From positions 1,984,001 through 2,048,000 of the forward strand of contig CM065880.1 in NCBI GenBank assembly GCA_033439255.1: a DNA stretch of 64,000 nucleotides. The letters run 5' to 3'. Below are positions 1-9,915 of the stretch, one piece after another. The position numbers and the translations under genes are program-made. The notes beneath the pieces are model-generated. The model ran no database searches, was not told the DNA's origin, and saw only the letters and a program-made list of their open reading frames with translations. Source of the stretch: Hericium rajendrae. Its lineage: Eukaryota > Basidiomycota > Agaricomycetes > Russulales > Hericiaceae. Position 1 is the stretch's first letter. Each line of letters begins with the position of its first letter.

Positions 1-2
1 AC

Positions 3-3000
3 AACGGCCTACGAGGACGTCCTAGCTCCACAGCGCCTCCGCAAGTTCCTGCTGCCCGACGACCTCGACCTTCCAACGTTATCTACGGTTTAGCGCAACA
101 ATCGCGCATACCCGGCGCGGGAGATCTCCCTATAACCCCGGCCAGGCCGTTCGGAACTGCTGCGATTCCGCCGCCGTTCCCAGCTCCTGCGACCGTAGAA
201 CTGCCCCAAGGGGCTTGGTCAGCCCAAGACGCCTCAGCTCACTTTGCCAGGGCTCGACGGAATGCGTCTGACCCCAGTCAGATCCTCCTCAGCTCCGCTT
301 CCACTGCGAGCATGCTCTCCAGAATGAAAAGCTCTCCGGCCCCCTCTCATCATTCCTCCGCTCACGACGGATCAGGCAACGGAGGGCGTCCGCCTCCGGC
401 ACCAGGGGGGGCTGGAGATCCCAGTGATCCAGGAAGTCCTGGTGGACCAGGGGGGCACGGTGGAAACGGGGGAGGGCCACCTCCTCCGGGAAACCCTAAC
501 CATCCAGCTCCTCGACCTCAAGGAGTCCCCTACCACGGGGGTCCTCCCGACGGGACGGGCCCACCTGCTCCGCCTCCGCCTCCGCCAGCGCCGGGAGTCG
601 CAGCTCAGCCCGCTCCCTATTATCAGGATAATCGGGGTCCTCGCCTCAAAGAAGTTCTCAACCCGAGCGATTTGCCGAGTTGGAACGGGAGTTCCTACAC
701 CGCCGTTCACTATTTTACAGAAGTCCAACAGTTCGCTTCAATGGGAGGTTCCCTGCCCGAGGTCATGGGCCGGTGGCTTTGGCGCCGCCTCGACGAAGGC
801 TCATCGATTCGTCGCTGGTACATGCTCCTTCACGACGAATTAAAGGATTATATGTCCTCGCATTACCTTAACTGGTTGCAGGGCATCAAAACATACTGGC
901 TTGGCGACAAATGGATGCTCGACCGGCAGATCGAGTTCTCCGAGATGCACTATCGCCAGAAGCGCCACGAGAACGAATCCCCCACGGACTTCATTACTCG
1001 CCGCCTCACTTACGCTCGCATGATCATGGGCACGGGTCTTGACGGCGCAGAAGAAGTTCGTTTACTGTTGCGTAACGCGAGCCCCGAGTGGCACAATATC
1101 CTTTACGCCTCCTCGGTCAATAACGTGGCTGAGCTCATGCAGCGAGTCCGCTTGCAGGAAGCTCAGCTGCGTGCGGCTCACCGCGGTCGGGGCTCTGATG
1201 TCGTTACTCGGGACGAGCTGAATACCCTCCTCGATAGTCGTCTCCGCGGACGGAACGAAGGAGGATCAGCGCGACGTCCCTTCTTTGGGAAACGACGCAC
1301 CGCCAATACTGCCACCGCTGAAGATGACGACGAAGGATTCCCAGTTTCCGTAGAGGAGGAGGAAGACGCTTTAGCGGAAGCCTCTCGAAGGTCGTACGAC
1401 AACGACGATTGCGTCGATGGCACGTCCGCCGAGGCTTTCGCGAATGAAGCAAAACGCCAACGACCGCCGCCCAAAGGGGGCTACCCCTTTCCAAAGGCGG
1501 ATCAAGTCAAATCGTCTCGCAAGCCTCCTTCCCCGTGCAAAGTCTGTGGCAGCCACAATCATTGGGACAAGGAGTGTCCTCATTGGTCTTATTACGATGC
1601 TAGGAAGACCGCCAATCGGTTAGAAGGATTTGAGGAGTCCCTTAGGACGAAAAAAGAAGAAGATGTATATACAAAAGCCTTTGAAGCTCTTCTTGCCGAA
1701 TCTATCTCTTCAGCCTATGTGGATGTGGCCGCGCTTGACGCGGACATGCGTGACTTGCGTGAACGATCCGAGCCAACTCCCGCCAAGTCAGCCTTTCTGT
1801 CGCGTGCTCCGTATGTCGAGGAAATAGAGGACGAGCACTTCGCCGACCTCCGATCTCGAACGCCTCGACCGAACGGCCCTCTCTTAGAAGAGGTCCATCC
1901 AGCCAGCCGCTCCGTTGTTGATCTCCCCAAAAGGCGATTTGCCTTGCCGGGACGCAACGCGGCGGGCGTATCCGTGCTTTCGATGCCTGGCTGGGTGCTG
2001 AGCCATCGGGGAACGCCTCTCGACCTTAGACTCGACTCCGGAGCAGATATCACTCTGTTATCGGAATCCTTTTATAAGACACTGCGCGACGCTCCGCCCC
2101 TCAAACGCGGTCTCAAACTTCAGTTGCTCCAATTAACGGCGAAAGACGCGCAGCTCCTGGGATATGTGAATTTGCCTATCTTCGTGGAAGCTGCCAATGG
2201 TGAAATCCTGCGCCTAGAAGCGGAAGCCTATGTCGTTTCGGGGATGACGGTCCCCATCCTCCTCGGTGAGGATTTCCATCAAACGTATGAGCTTACGGTC
2301 GCCCGGCCGAGCTCTGGCACCACTGTCACTTTCGGAGACACTGGTTATAGTGTTCTCGCTAGTCCATGCCAACAGACCAAGGACCGCCATCTCGTAGCTC
2401 GCGCCAAAGGTTACCCCCTTGCCTGTTTCGTCAAAGCGAAATCGCACCGTCGAGCCAAGGCGCGTCGTCGTGCCGCGAAGCTCAAGTTCGGCGGCGAGTT
2501 GCGGTTAGTCCGTGTCAAACGAGACACTAAAGTTCCGGCGGGTACCGTACACAAAGTCGAGGTTGAAGCTCCCTTCCTGGACGATCGGACTTGGCTCGTC
2601 GAGAAGGCGATCGTTGCCAACTCTGAGGACCCCGTCTTCGCCACTCCTAACACACTTATGACGGGCTCGTTTCCATTCGTCCCCATCGCTAATACATCTT
2701 CACGTCCGAAGTATCTACGCAAAGGCGACATCGTGGGACAGCTCGTCGATCCGACGGAGTTCTTGGACACCCCGAAGGACCGCGCACATCTCAGCGTCCT
2801 ACTCGAACATGCGCAGAAGACGGCCATCATCGTCGAGGCTTGCATGGCTACTGGCGATTCGCGCGCCATGCCCTCTGAAGATTCGGCCTCCGAGGAGCAA
2901 TGGGGGCCTAAGACGGCGGAAGTCCCTGACCCCACAGTCTACCCCTCCTCCGAATTGGAGGACCTGTTGGATGTAGGGGAACTCCCGCTGCACTTGGACG

Positions 3001-6000
3001 CCAAAGCATGGGACATGCTGCGCCGCCGAGCTGGCGCGTTCGGATTAGATGGTCGCCTGGGCCAACACCCGGCACGAGTACATATCCGAACTCAGGACGG
3101 TCAAGTCCCTATAGCAGTGCCTATGTACGGGACTTCCCCAGCGAAGCGGGAAGTGATTGATGAACAACTCGATAAGTGGTTCGAGCAAGGCATCATCGAA
3201 CCTTCTCGTAGTCCCTGGAGTGCTCCCGTCGTCATCGTCTATCGCAACAATAAGCCACGATTTTGTGTGGACTACCGTCGCCTTAACGCTGTCACTATCC
3301 CGGATGAATTCCCTATCCCTCGCCAGTCCGAAATTCTGTCTTCCTTGTCGGGTGCGCAAGTTTTGTCCTCCCTAGATGCCCTCTCTGGCTTCACCCAACT
3401 TGAAATGGCCCCCGAAGACGTAGAAAAGACAGCTTTCCGTACTCATCGGGGCCTGTTCCAATTCCTACGGATGCCATTCGGCCTGCGCAATGGACCTTCC
3501 ATCTTCCAACGCGTCATGCAGGGCATCCTCGCGCCGTACTTGTGGCTCTTCTGCTTGGTTTACATTGACGATATCGTCATTTACTCCAAATCGCATGAAG
3601 AGCACATTGATCACTTGGATAAGGTCCTGGAAGCCACCGAGAGAGCCGGCCTCACCTTGAGCCCTTCCAAGTGTCACATGTTCTACAGCTCCATCATCCT
3701 TCTAGGCCATAAAGTCTCCCGTCTCGGGTTGTCTACTCACCGCGCCAAAGTTGAGAAGATCCTGACCATGCCACGCCCTACGAAAGTCAGCGATTTGCGG
3801 ACTTTCCTGGGTCTGGCCGTCTACTTCTCTACCTTCCTGCCCCACTATGCTAGCATGGCGACTCCCTTGTTTCAGCTCACGCGCAAGGGTGTCCGCTGGT
3901 CATGGGGCTCAGAAGAGGAACACGCTTTCCAGAGTATCAAGTCTTCTCTCGCTGAAGCGCCCGTTCTAGGCCACCCAGCACAAGGCTCCCCATATCGCTT
4001 GTATACTGATGCATCGGCGGACGGCCTCGGGTGCACGCTCCAACAAGTCCAACGCATCCAAGTCAAGGACCTTCGCGGCACCAAAGCATACGATCGGCTG
4101 AAACGCGCTTATGACAACGGTCTTGCCGCCCCGAAATTTGTGACGTGTATCGCTTCATCAGACACGCCTGACTCTTTTGCCTCCACATGGGCCGCCTCCT
4201 TGGACGACACGTTCGTTTTCGTCGAGCGTGTCATTGCCTATTGGAGCCGCACTTTCAAACCCGCCGAACGAAATTACTCGGCGACTGAGCGCGAGGCCCT
4301 TGCCGCGAAAGAGGCCCTCGTAAAATTCCAGCCTTTCATTGAAGGCGAGCGCATCGTCCTCGTCACCGACCACGCTGCCCTGCAGTGGGCTCGCACGTAC
4401 GAGAATAGCAATCGCCGTCTCGCCGCGTGGGGCACTGTTTTCTCCGCTTACCTGCCCTATCTGGAGATTGTTCACCGACCGGGACGGGTCCACTCCAACG
4501 TCAACCCCTTATCTCGCCTTCTTCAACATGTTCCCTTGCACATCTCTCCCCCGCCGGATGACGCCCCTGCCATCATCACGAATGGCACTATCGCCGCAGC
4601 AGCAGAGGATCAGGCACAACGGGAACTGGCCCGGAAAGTTGCTCAAGTGGTCATTACGGACATTCGGGATGCCCTCGCTGGCGGCTCGGCCTGTGCGCAC
4701 GTCGCCCAGACTCGGCGTCGGTACCGCGAAGCCGCCGCCCGTTCCTCTGCCCCTCGTGCCTCGGGCGACGGGGGGGGGGATCCTGCTCATGAACCCACTG
4801 CGACTACGCGTGGTAGTTCTCGCCCTATAACCCCAGAAGCATCGGACGTCCTCCCGCGGCCGGCGACTCCGCCAGTCCCGGCAGGGCCTCGACATCCATC
4901 AGACCCTCTGGATTTGTACGAGAAGCGTATTCGTTGGGAAGCCGATCATCCACCCCCGACAATTCTCGTCCACCTAAGTAAGGCCTACCTCCAACAATTC
5001 ATTGAGGGTTACAAGACAGACCGTTCCTTTCAAACCAAATGGAGCACTCTTGATCCCAGCACTGGCTCCTGGCAAGCGGGCGAACGATTTTTCAAGGATG
5101 ATAAAGGCCTGCTCTTTTTCCGCAACGCCGATTTCCAGCCACGGCTCTGCGTTCCAACATCTGAAAGAGCTGCTCTTATGATCCAATGCCACGAATCTCC
5201 CTTTGAATCTGCACACGCAGGACCGGAGAAACTATGGCAAATCATGAGTGGCAAATTCTACTGGCCCAGCATGCGCAAGGACGTCGTGGAATTCTGCGCG
5301 ACGTGCGACGTCTGCCAGAAGATCAAGTCCACGAACTTTTCCAAGTATGGGAAATTGCTGCCCAATCCTATTCCCTGTCGCCCGTATGACTCCGTGTCCA
5401 TGGACCTCATTACAGGGCTACCATGGTCGGAGGACGCCAACTCAATCCTAGTGTTCGTCGATCGCCTTACCAAACATGCGCAGTTCGTACCCACAACTAC
5501 TGGGCTCACTTCCGAAGGATTCGCTCAGTTGTTTGTGAAGCACGTTGTTTGCCGATTTGGCATTCCACGCTCCATAATCTCTGACCGCGACCCACGCTGG
5601 ACTTCTGCTTTCTGGAAGGGTGTCGCGAAATACTTAAGAACGCGCATGTCCCTTTCTTCCTCCCATCACCCTCAGCATGATGGCCAGACCGAAATTGTTA
5701 ACCGAAAATTGGAAGTAATGCTTCGTGCTTACGTGGCCGCCGACAAGAAGTCGTGGGCCTCCTGGCTCCATCTGCTAGAACATGCGTACAATTCCACCCC
5801 GCATGCGTCCACGGGTGCCTCACCCCATTTTGTACTTTATGGGTTCGTCCCGACCAGCTCCTTGGATTTCTTTTCTCCATCCGCCGTCTCCTCGCCTCAA
5901 AGTGATTTGCTTCATGGTGACGCGAAGGCGTTCGTCGATAAACTCCATTTCTATCGCGACAGTGCCCGTACGGCCATCGCGTGCGCGCAAGTCAAACAGG

Positions 6001-6479
6001 CTGATGGCTTCAACCGTAATCGTCGGGAACTCGAGTTGCGTGTCGGCGATCTTGTGCTCATTAACCCACACTCCCTGGAATGGGTCGAGTCCAAGGGTGA
6101 ATTCGCGAAACTCTCGCAACGCGCGATCGGGCCCTTCGCCATCCAGGAGCGCGTCAACCCCAACGTCTACCGCCTCGACATGCCGGACAAATATCCGGGT
6201 TCCAATGTCTTTAACATTCAACACTTGCGGCGTTATCGCCAAGCCGAAGATGGGGCCGACCGTACCACGCTGCCCGAGACACGCCCCGATGTTATCGCTT
6301 CTGAAGAATATCAGGTGGAGAAAATTATCGGACACCGCTTTGATAAGCGCCTTCGTCAAATGCTCTATCTCGTGCGCTGGGAGGGCTACTCCCCACAGTT
6401 TGACCTTTGGCTCACGGCCCGCGACCTGCGTAATGCCCCTCGCCGTCTGTTCGCGTACAAACAGGCGCATCAACTCTAA
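3..6479 (+). CDS. Gag-Pol polyprotein of a Ty3/gypsy chromovirus (5' partial)
   Basis: One frame is open from base 3 to the TAA at 6479, so the Met at 312 is internal and the true start is off the window. It carries the complete set of retroelement functions: capsid, protease, reverse transcriptase, RNase H and integrase. Domains by nucleotide position: Pro/Gly-rich N-terminus then a gag capsid-like helical region (about 660-1180); CCHC zinc knuckle C-x2-C-x4-H-x4-C at 1536-1577; aspartic protease LDSGAD near 2029-2046; reverse transcriptase about 3130-3700 with LRMPFG and YIDD; RNase H starting with YTDAS at 4002; integrase HHCC zinc domain about 5190-5316, then the D,D,E core (about 5400-5695); chromodomain about 6304-6450 at the C-terminus. 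RNase H has an extra segment of about 60 residues between its first Asp strand and the AYWSRTFKPAERNYS part. Gag and pol are fused in one frame, with no frameshift. Confidence 0.93.
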   Translation, partial: NGLRGRPSSTAPPQVPAARRPRPSNVIYGLAQQSRIPGAGDLPITPARPFGTAAIPPPFPAPATVELPQGAWSAQDASAHFARARRNASDPSQILLSSASTASMLSRMKSSPAPSHHSSAHDGSGNGGRPPPAPGGAGDPSDPGSPGGPGGHGGNGGGPPPPGNPNHPAPRPQGVPYHGGPPDGTGPPAPPPPPPAPGVAAQPAPYYQDNRGPRLKEVLNPSDLPSWNGSSYTAVHYFTEVQQFASMGGSLPEVMGRWLWRRLDEGSSIRRWYMLLHDELKDYMSSHYLNWLQGIKTYWLGDKWMLDRQIEFSEMHYRQKRHENESPTDFITRRLTYARMIMGTGLDGAEEVRLLLRNASPEWHNILYASSVNNVAELMQRVRLQEAQLRAAHRGRGSDVVTRDELNTLLDSRLRGRNEGGSARRPFFGKRRTANTATAEDDDEGFPVSVEEEEDALAEASRRSYDNDDCVDGTSAEAFANEAKRQRPPPKGGYPFPKADQVKSSRKPPSPCKVCGSHNHWDKECPHWSYYDARKTANRLEGFEESLRTKKEEDVYTKAFEALLAESISSAYVDVAALDADMRDLRERSEPTPAKSAFLSRAPYVEEIEDEHFADLRSRTPRPNGPLLEEVHPASRSVVDLPKRRFALPGRNAAGVSVLSMPGWVLSHRGTPLDLRLDSGADITLLSESFYKTLRDAPPLKRGLKLQLLQLTAKDAQLLGYVNLPIFVEAANGEILRLEAEAYVVSGMTVPILLGEDFHQTYELTVARPSSGTTVTFGDTGYSVLASPCQQTKDRHLVARAKGYPLACFVKAKSHRRAKARRRAAKLKFGGELRLVRVKRDTKVPAGTVHKVEVEAPFLDDRTWLVEKAIVANSEDPVFATPNTLMTGSFPFVPIANTSSRPKYLRKGDIVGQLVDPTEFLDTPKDRAHLSVLLEHAQKTAIIVEACMATGDSRAMPSEDSASEEQWGPKTAEVPDPTVYPSSELEDLLDVGELPLHLDAKAWDMLRRRAGAFGLDGRLGQHPARVHIRTQDGQVPIAVPMYGTSPAKREVIDEQLDKWFEQGIIEPSRSPWSAPVVIVYRNNKPRFCVDYRRLNAVTIPDEFPIPRQSEILSSLSGAQVLSSLDALSGFTQLEMAPEDVEKTAFRTHRGLFQFLRMPFGLRNGPSIFQRVMQGILAPYLWLFCLVYIDDIVIYSKSHEEHIDHLDKVLEATERAGLTLSPSKCHMFYSSIILLGHKVSRLGLSTHRAKVEKILTMPRPTKVSDLRTFLGLAVYFSTFLPHYASMATPLFQLTRKGVRWSWGSEEEHAFQSIKSSLAEAPVLGHPAQGSPYRLYTDASADGLGCTLQQVQRIQVKDLRGTKAYDRLKRAYDNGLAAPKFVTCIASSDTPDSFASTWAASLDDTFVFVERVIAYWSRTFKPAERNYSATEREALAAKEALVKFQPFIEGERIVLVTDHAALQWARTYENSNRRLAAWGTVFSAYLPYLEIVHRPGRVHSNVNPLSRLLQHVPLHISPPPDDAPAIITNGTIAAAAEDQAQRELARKVAQVVITDIRDALAGGSACAHVAQTRRRYREAAARSSAPRASGDGGGDPAHEPTATTRGSSRPITPEASDVLPRPATPPVPAGPRHPSDPLDLYEKRIRWEADHPPPTILVHLSKAYLQQFIEGYKTDRSFQTKWSTLDPSTGSWQAGERFFKDDKGLLFFRNADFQPRLCVPTSERAALMIQCHESPFESAHAGPEKLWQIMSGKFYWPSMRKDVVEFCATCDVCQKIKSTNFSKYGKLLPNPIPCRPYDSVSMDLITGLPWSEDANSILVFVDRLTKHAQFVPTTTGLTSEGFAQLFVKHVVCRFGIPRSIISDRDPRWTSAFWKGVAKYLRTRMSLSSSHHPQHDGQTEIVNRKLEVMLRAYVAADKKSWASWLHLLEHAYNSTPHASTGASPHFVLYGFVPTSSLDFFSPSAVSSPQSDLLHGDAKAFVDKLHFYRDSARTAIACAQVKQADGFNRNRRELELRVGDLVLINPHSLEWVESKGEFAKLSQRAIGPFAIQERVNPNVYRLDMPDKYPGSNVFNIQHLRRYRQAEDGADRTTLPETRPDVIASEEYQVEKIIGHRFDKRLRQMLYLVRWEGYSPQFDLWLTARDLRNAPRRLFAYKQAHQL

Positions 6480-6824
6480 TGGCTTTTTGTTTCTTTCACA
6501 TTTAATTTTTTTTTCTTATTACTCTATTCCTCTTGTTCTCCTATTTTTCCTGCCCCCGGCTTTCCTCGCTCCCTTTCCTCGTTCGCCTCTTCCAACCGGC
6601 CGGCCGGCCCGTGGCTCCCGGGTTTGTCGCGACTCCGCGCTTTCGGCAGCACCCGGCGGCGCTTTAATTTTCCAGCCCCGCCCGGGCGCGCTTACCTTTT
6701 CTTATCGCGATTCTTTTAACTTCTCCGTCGACGACGACCTTGGTCGCTTCCTCGCTCGCTCTTCTCCTTTTTCTTTCTCGCTCCATCGCCTCTCTGTGCC
6801 CTGGCCCTGCGATTTCGCGCCGCC
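6480..6824 (+). other. Spacer between pol and the third ORF of the retroelement
   Basis: This 345 bp stretch is pyrimidine-rich on the + strand, with long T/C runs, and has no ORF of note. It ends in a strong initiation context (GCCGCC before the ATG at 6825). It could hold an internal promoter or a splice acceptor for a subgenomic mRNA for the downstream ORF. Neither is proven by the sequence. Confidence 0.4.
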
Positions 6825-9800
6825 ATGGCCCCCGAGCCCGATGCCGTCTCTCCCGACGACCGCAACGCGCGGTCCCTCGCCGTCGCCCTGTCTCTCGCCC
6901 TCCAAGACTCGCTCCACCCCCTCTCACTCCGGGTCTTGGAGCGCACGGCGGGAGGTAGTTACCACGAGGGGGCGTCGTTTCTTCCACACAACCGCGCCGG
7001 TCAGAATCTCCCCGCCTTCACTTCGCCGCGTTTCACCGGGCTCTGGGTGACGTTCGGCGACCGCTTTCCCGACCCCGCCTGTCAGCTCGCGCCTCCGCCG
7101 TCGGACCCTTCCGATGAGCTCGAGCTCTCCGCCCCACCATCCGTCACTTGGGTCGAGCCCCATGGCGTCTACCCCTGCTGGCACGACCCCACCCGCCCCT
7201 GGCTGGGGTATCGGCCCCTTCCCTCCGACCCGACGCGGCTGTCGTGGTTGTACGACGCCGAGGTGCACACCCGTTGGCTGGTGACTTTCCGCACGGGTGT
7301 CGCTCGGATTGACGGCGCGGGCACCCAGGCTCTGGACCGCGACCGCACGGAGGTCCTCACAGTTGCCACGCAGCTGTCCGAATTTTTGGCCGTCGCTCCC
7401 GTGCCCCATACGCCCATGGATTGGCGGTCGTATCCCGTCCTTCGCGAGCCCGAGGCCCACTCCGACGTGATTCGTCGTGCGCGCGCCGACATCCTCGAAT
7501 GGCGGGGTTATGTTTTCTGGCTCCTGTTCCATGTCGGGGACGACTGGCGGAACATCATCCTTCCCGACCCAGCCTGGATCGCGGCTGTCGAGAGCTGGGG
7601 CTTCCCCTACGCCGCCACTGTGGGGGCGCTCTTGGATCTCGCCGTTCCCCCGCGCGACCTTCCCGACGTGGAGGTTCTGCTCCGCCATGACGTCCCGGTC
7701 CGCTACTTTTGGGCGCACCGGTTCGACAATGGCGGCTTTGCCCACCTCGCCCTTCTTCACCCTCGCCGCCGGCAGGCCCAGGACTGGCACGCGTTCACCG
7801 TGGCCCAACATGACCGCAATCGCCGGCAGCGCCGCTTCGACAAGTCGTCTCAGCGCCTTGCGGCGCGGGCCTCAGGTGCCACTCCCGTGTCCCGGCCAGC
7901 GAGCCCGGGGCCCTCCGCGTACAAATGGCGTGCGCGCGCCAACAAGGACGACCCCACGGAGACCGTCGTCGGTCGCGCCCGGCTCGCCCACTTTAAGCGC
8001 ACGTACCGCCTTGCCCTCGACTGGCCTTCGGCCGGCTTCGCCACCTTCTTCACGGACGACGTCCTCGACAGCGACGAAGAGGACTGGGAGGAGGCACGTG
8101 TCGGTGGCCCGCACGTCGCTAACGTCGTGGACCCGGTTCCCCCGCCTGCCGCCTCCCCGTCCAGCCCGATGGCCGTCGATACGGGCAGCCCGCCGCCGCC
8201 TCCGCGCGCGCCCTCTCCTGCCCTTCCCGCTTCTGGTAAAGGCAAAGCAAAGGCGCCCACGCCGGCTCGCCGCTCCCCCTCCCCGGACCGCGACGATGTG
8301 GTCAGCCTCGGCAGCGACCGATCTGAGGAGTGGGATGCGCCCCTCTCTCTAGCTCTCGCCGCCTCCCGTGTCGACCCCGCACCGTCCAATGGCGCCGGGC
8401 CCAGTACCCTGCCTGCGGCCCTGCGCCCCGTCATTCCGCTATCCCCCCCTCGCCCAGCCGTATCCCGCCCTCGCAGCGATTCCGCAGCAGAGGACGGGCG
8501 CGCCTCGTACGTAAAGCGCCCGCAACGTCGGGCCAGTCCTCTCCGCGGTCCGTCCCCGCCTTCGCGTGCTCGCGGTCGCGGCGGCCCCGCTCGCCCTTCC
8601 GGCTCGCGGGGTCGCTTCATATCGGGCTCCTCTCTGGAAGCCCGCATCACCTCGCCAACCCTGGCGCAACGTCTGGACCCCGCCTTGTCCCCGGTCGACG
8701 ACGCGTCGCGCGGCGAGTCCGCCGCGCCCGCGTTGTTGTCCCGCTTCACTACTTCTTCTTCTTCTTCCTCTCCCCCCCGCCTCCTGCTGCGTATGCGCAC
8801 CCCCGCGGCGAGCTCTGCATCCACCGCACCCGCCGCCGCTTCCCCTCCCGCTCCAACTCCAGCCGCCGTGGCGCCCGTGGCCGCCGCACCCCCCGCTGCC
8901 CCGACTTCTTCGGCCACGTCCACGGTTCCGGCCGCTCCGCCACCGCTGCCTGCGCGTCTCGCACCCATCCACCCCGAGGGCGCCGTTGCCCTCGGCGTCG
9001 GCGCCTCAGCGACGCCTTTAGCGGTCCCGCCGGTCTCGCCCTCCGCCGCGCACGGCACTCTGTACTTCACCGCGCGCTCCGTTCTACGCGTCGCGGTCCG
9101 GCGGTCCATTGCCCCCTCCGCCCCGCTGGCGGATCTTTTACGCTGCCTCGTCCAGCGCGGCGTCGCGGTCACTTGGCGCGTGCCCCGCCCGCTCGCCTTG
9201 CCCGCGCCGCCGCCTGGCCCCGCCCCCGCGGCCGACTTCTTGCTGACCGCGTGGTCCGCCCTTGCCGAGCCTTCCCTCTCCCACTATCTCGGCATGCTGC
9301 ACGACCTCCTCCGACGGCCGCACGCTCGGCAATGGATCTTGCGCGGCGGGCTAGCCTGGCGTCTGGCTCTCCATTACGGGCCGCCCACCCTGCTTGCGGA
9401 TGCCCTGTCCGGGCCCTCCTCCACCGCGCTGCTTTCGGGTCACGGGAGCTCGTGGGATCTGCCCGTGCCCAGCATAGGCGATTTGCCTACCGACGCGGAG
9501 ACCGCTGCTCTTACCGGCCAAACAGCTCTGGGGGGCATCTGGCCACCGGTCACTGTCTGGGAGCAATCTGCAGCCTGGACAGGCGAGTGGCACACTGCCA
9601 ATGAGCATTGGTTCCAGCAGCGGCTCGCTCAACTCGCCGTCGGCGATCCCCTGTTCCGCCCCGAGTCCTCCTGGCGCCGCCAAGTCCGTCGCGGCCTTCT
9701 TACTTCAGCTCGCCATCTCGGGGATACCTTGGGCTCGCTGCTCAGTGCGAACCAAATGGTCAACGCCTACCCTGAAGCGGCTGCTGTCCCGTCCCTTTCT

Positions 9801-9881
9801 TTTCCGGAGTCGCCGCTGCCGAACGCTCCTGCGCCTGCTCCGCCCGCATCCGCTCCTCCGGCGCCGGGCCCGCCTCATTGA
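6825..9881 (+). CDS. Extra ORF of the LTR element, 1018 aa, function unknown
   Basis: This intact ORF lies downstream of pol and upstream of the polypurine tract, where env sits in retroviruses. It has no signal peptide and no obvious membrane segment, so an envelope role is not supported. Residues about 1-340 look globular, with several Trp/His-rich blocks. Residues about 345-760 are low complexity, rich in Pro, Ala, Ser and Arg with acidic and basic patches, and look disordered. Residues about 770-940 regain a globular composition. The final part is Pro/Ala-rich. The ATG at 6825 is chosen for its strong context and because the frame opens nearby. I do not recognise a family. Its place inside the element and the absence of stops argue that it moves with the element rather than being a captured host gene. 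Confidence 0.75.
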   Translation: MAPEPDAVSPDDRNARSLAVALSLALQDSLHPLSLRVLERTAGGSYHEGASFLPHNRAGQNLPAFTSPRFTGLWVTFGDRFPDPACQLAPPPSDPSDELELSAPPSVTWVEPHGVYPCWHDPTRPWLGYRPLPSDPTRLSWLYDAEVHTRWLVTFRTGVARIDGAGTQALDRDRTEVLTVATQLSEFLAVAPVPHTPMDWRSYPVLREPEAHSDVIRRARADILEWRGYVFWLLFHVGDDWRNIILPDPAWIAAVESWGFPYAATVGALLDLAVPPRDLPDVEVLLRHDVPVRYFWAHRFDNGGFAHLALLHPRRRQAQDWHAFTVAQHDRNRRQRRFDKSSQRLAARASGATPVSRPASPGPSAYKWRARANKDDPTETVVGRARLAHFKRTYRLALDWPSAGFATFFTDDVLDSDEEDWEEARVGGPHVANVVDPVPPPAASPSSPMAVDTGSPPPPPRAPSPALPASGKGKAKAPTPARRSPSPDRDDVVSLGSDRSEEWDAPLSLALAASRVDPAPSNGAGPSTLPAALRPVIPLSPPRPAVSRPRSDSAAEDGRASYVKRPQRRASPLRGPSPPSRARGRGGPARPSGSRGRFISGSSLEARITSPTLAQRLDPALSPVDDASRGESAAPALLSRFTTSSSSSSPPRLLLRMRTPAASSASTAPAAASPPAPTPAAVAPVAAAPPAAPTSSATSTVPAAPPPLPARLAPIHPEGAVALGVGASATPLAVPPVSPSAAHGTLYFTARSVLRVAVRRSIAPSAPLADLLRCLVQRGVAVTWRVPRPLALPAPPPGPAPAADFLLTAWSALAEPSLSHYLGMLHDLLRRPHARQWILRGGLAWRLALHYGPPTLLADALSGPSSTALLSGHGSSWDLPVPSIGDLPTDAETAALTGQTALGGIWPPVTVWEQSAAWTGEWHTANEHWFQQRLAQLAVGDPLFRPESSWRRQVRRGLLTSARHLGDTLGSLLSANQMVNAYPEAAAVPSLSFPESPLPNAPAPAPPASAPPAPGPPH

Positions 9882-9905
9882 GCGTTCCGCCGGTACGGCT
9901 TGACT

Positions 9906-9912
9906 AGGGGGG
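9906..9912 (+). other. Polypurine tract of the LTR element
   Basis: A run AGGGGGG lies three bases before the putative LTR start TGTAACGG. This is the expected plus-strand primer site immediately upstream of a 3' LTR. Confidence 0.65.
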
Positions 9913-9915
9913 CTT

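Noticed and set aside
1-93. Frame-1 ORF ending TAG at 91-93 at the left edge
   Set aside because: The gag frame is open through the same bases and continues into the capsid region, so the frame-1 stretch is a shadow.
7850-9172. 440-codon minus-strand ORF over the third retroelement ORF
   Set aside because: Arg/Ala/Gly-rich antisense shadow caused by high GC; no domain.
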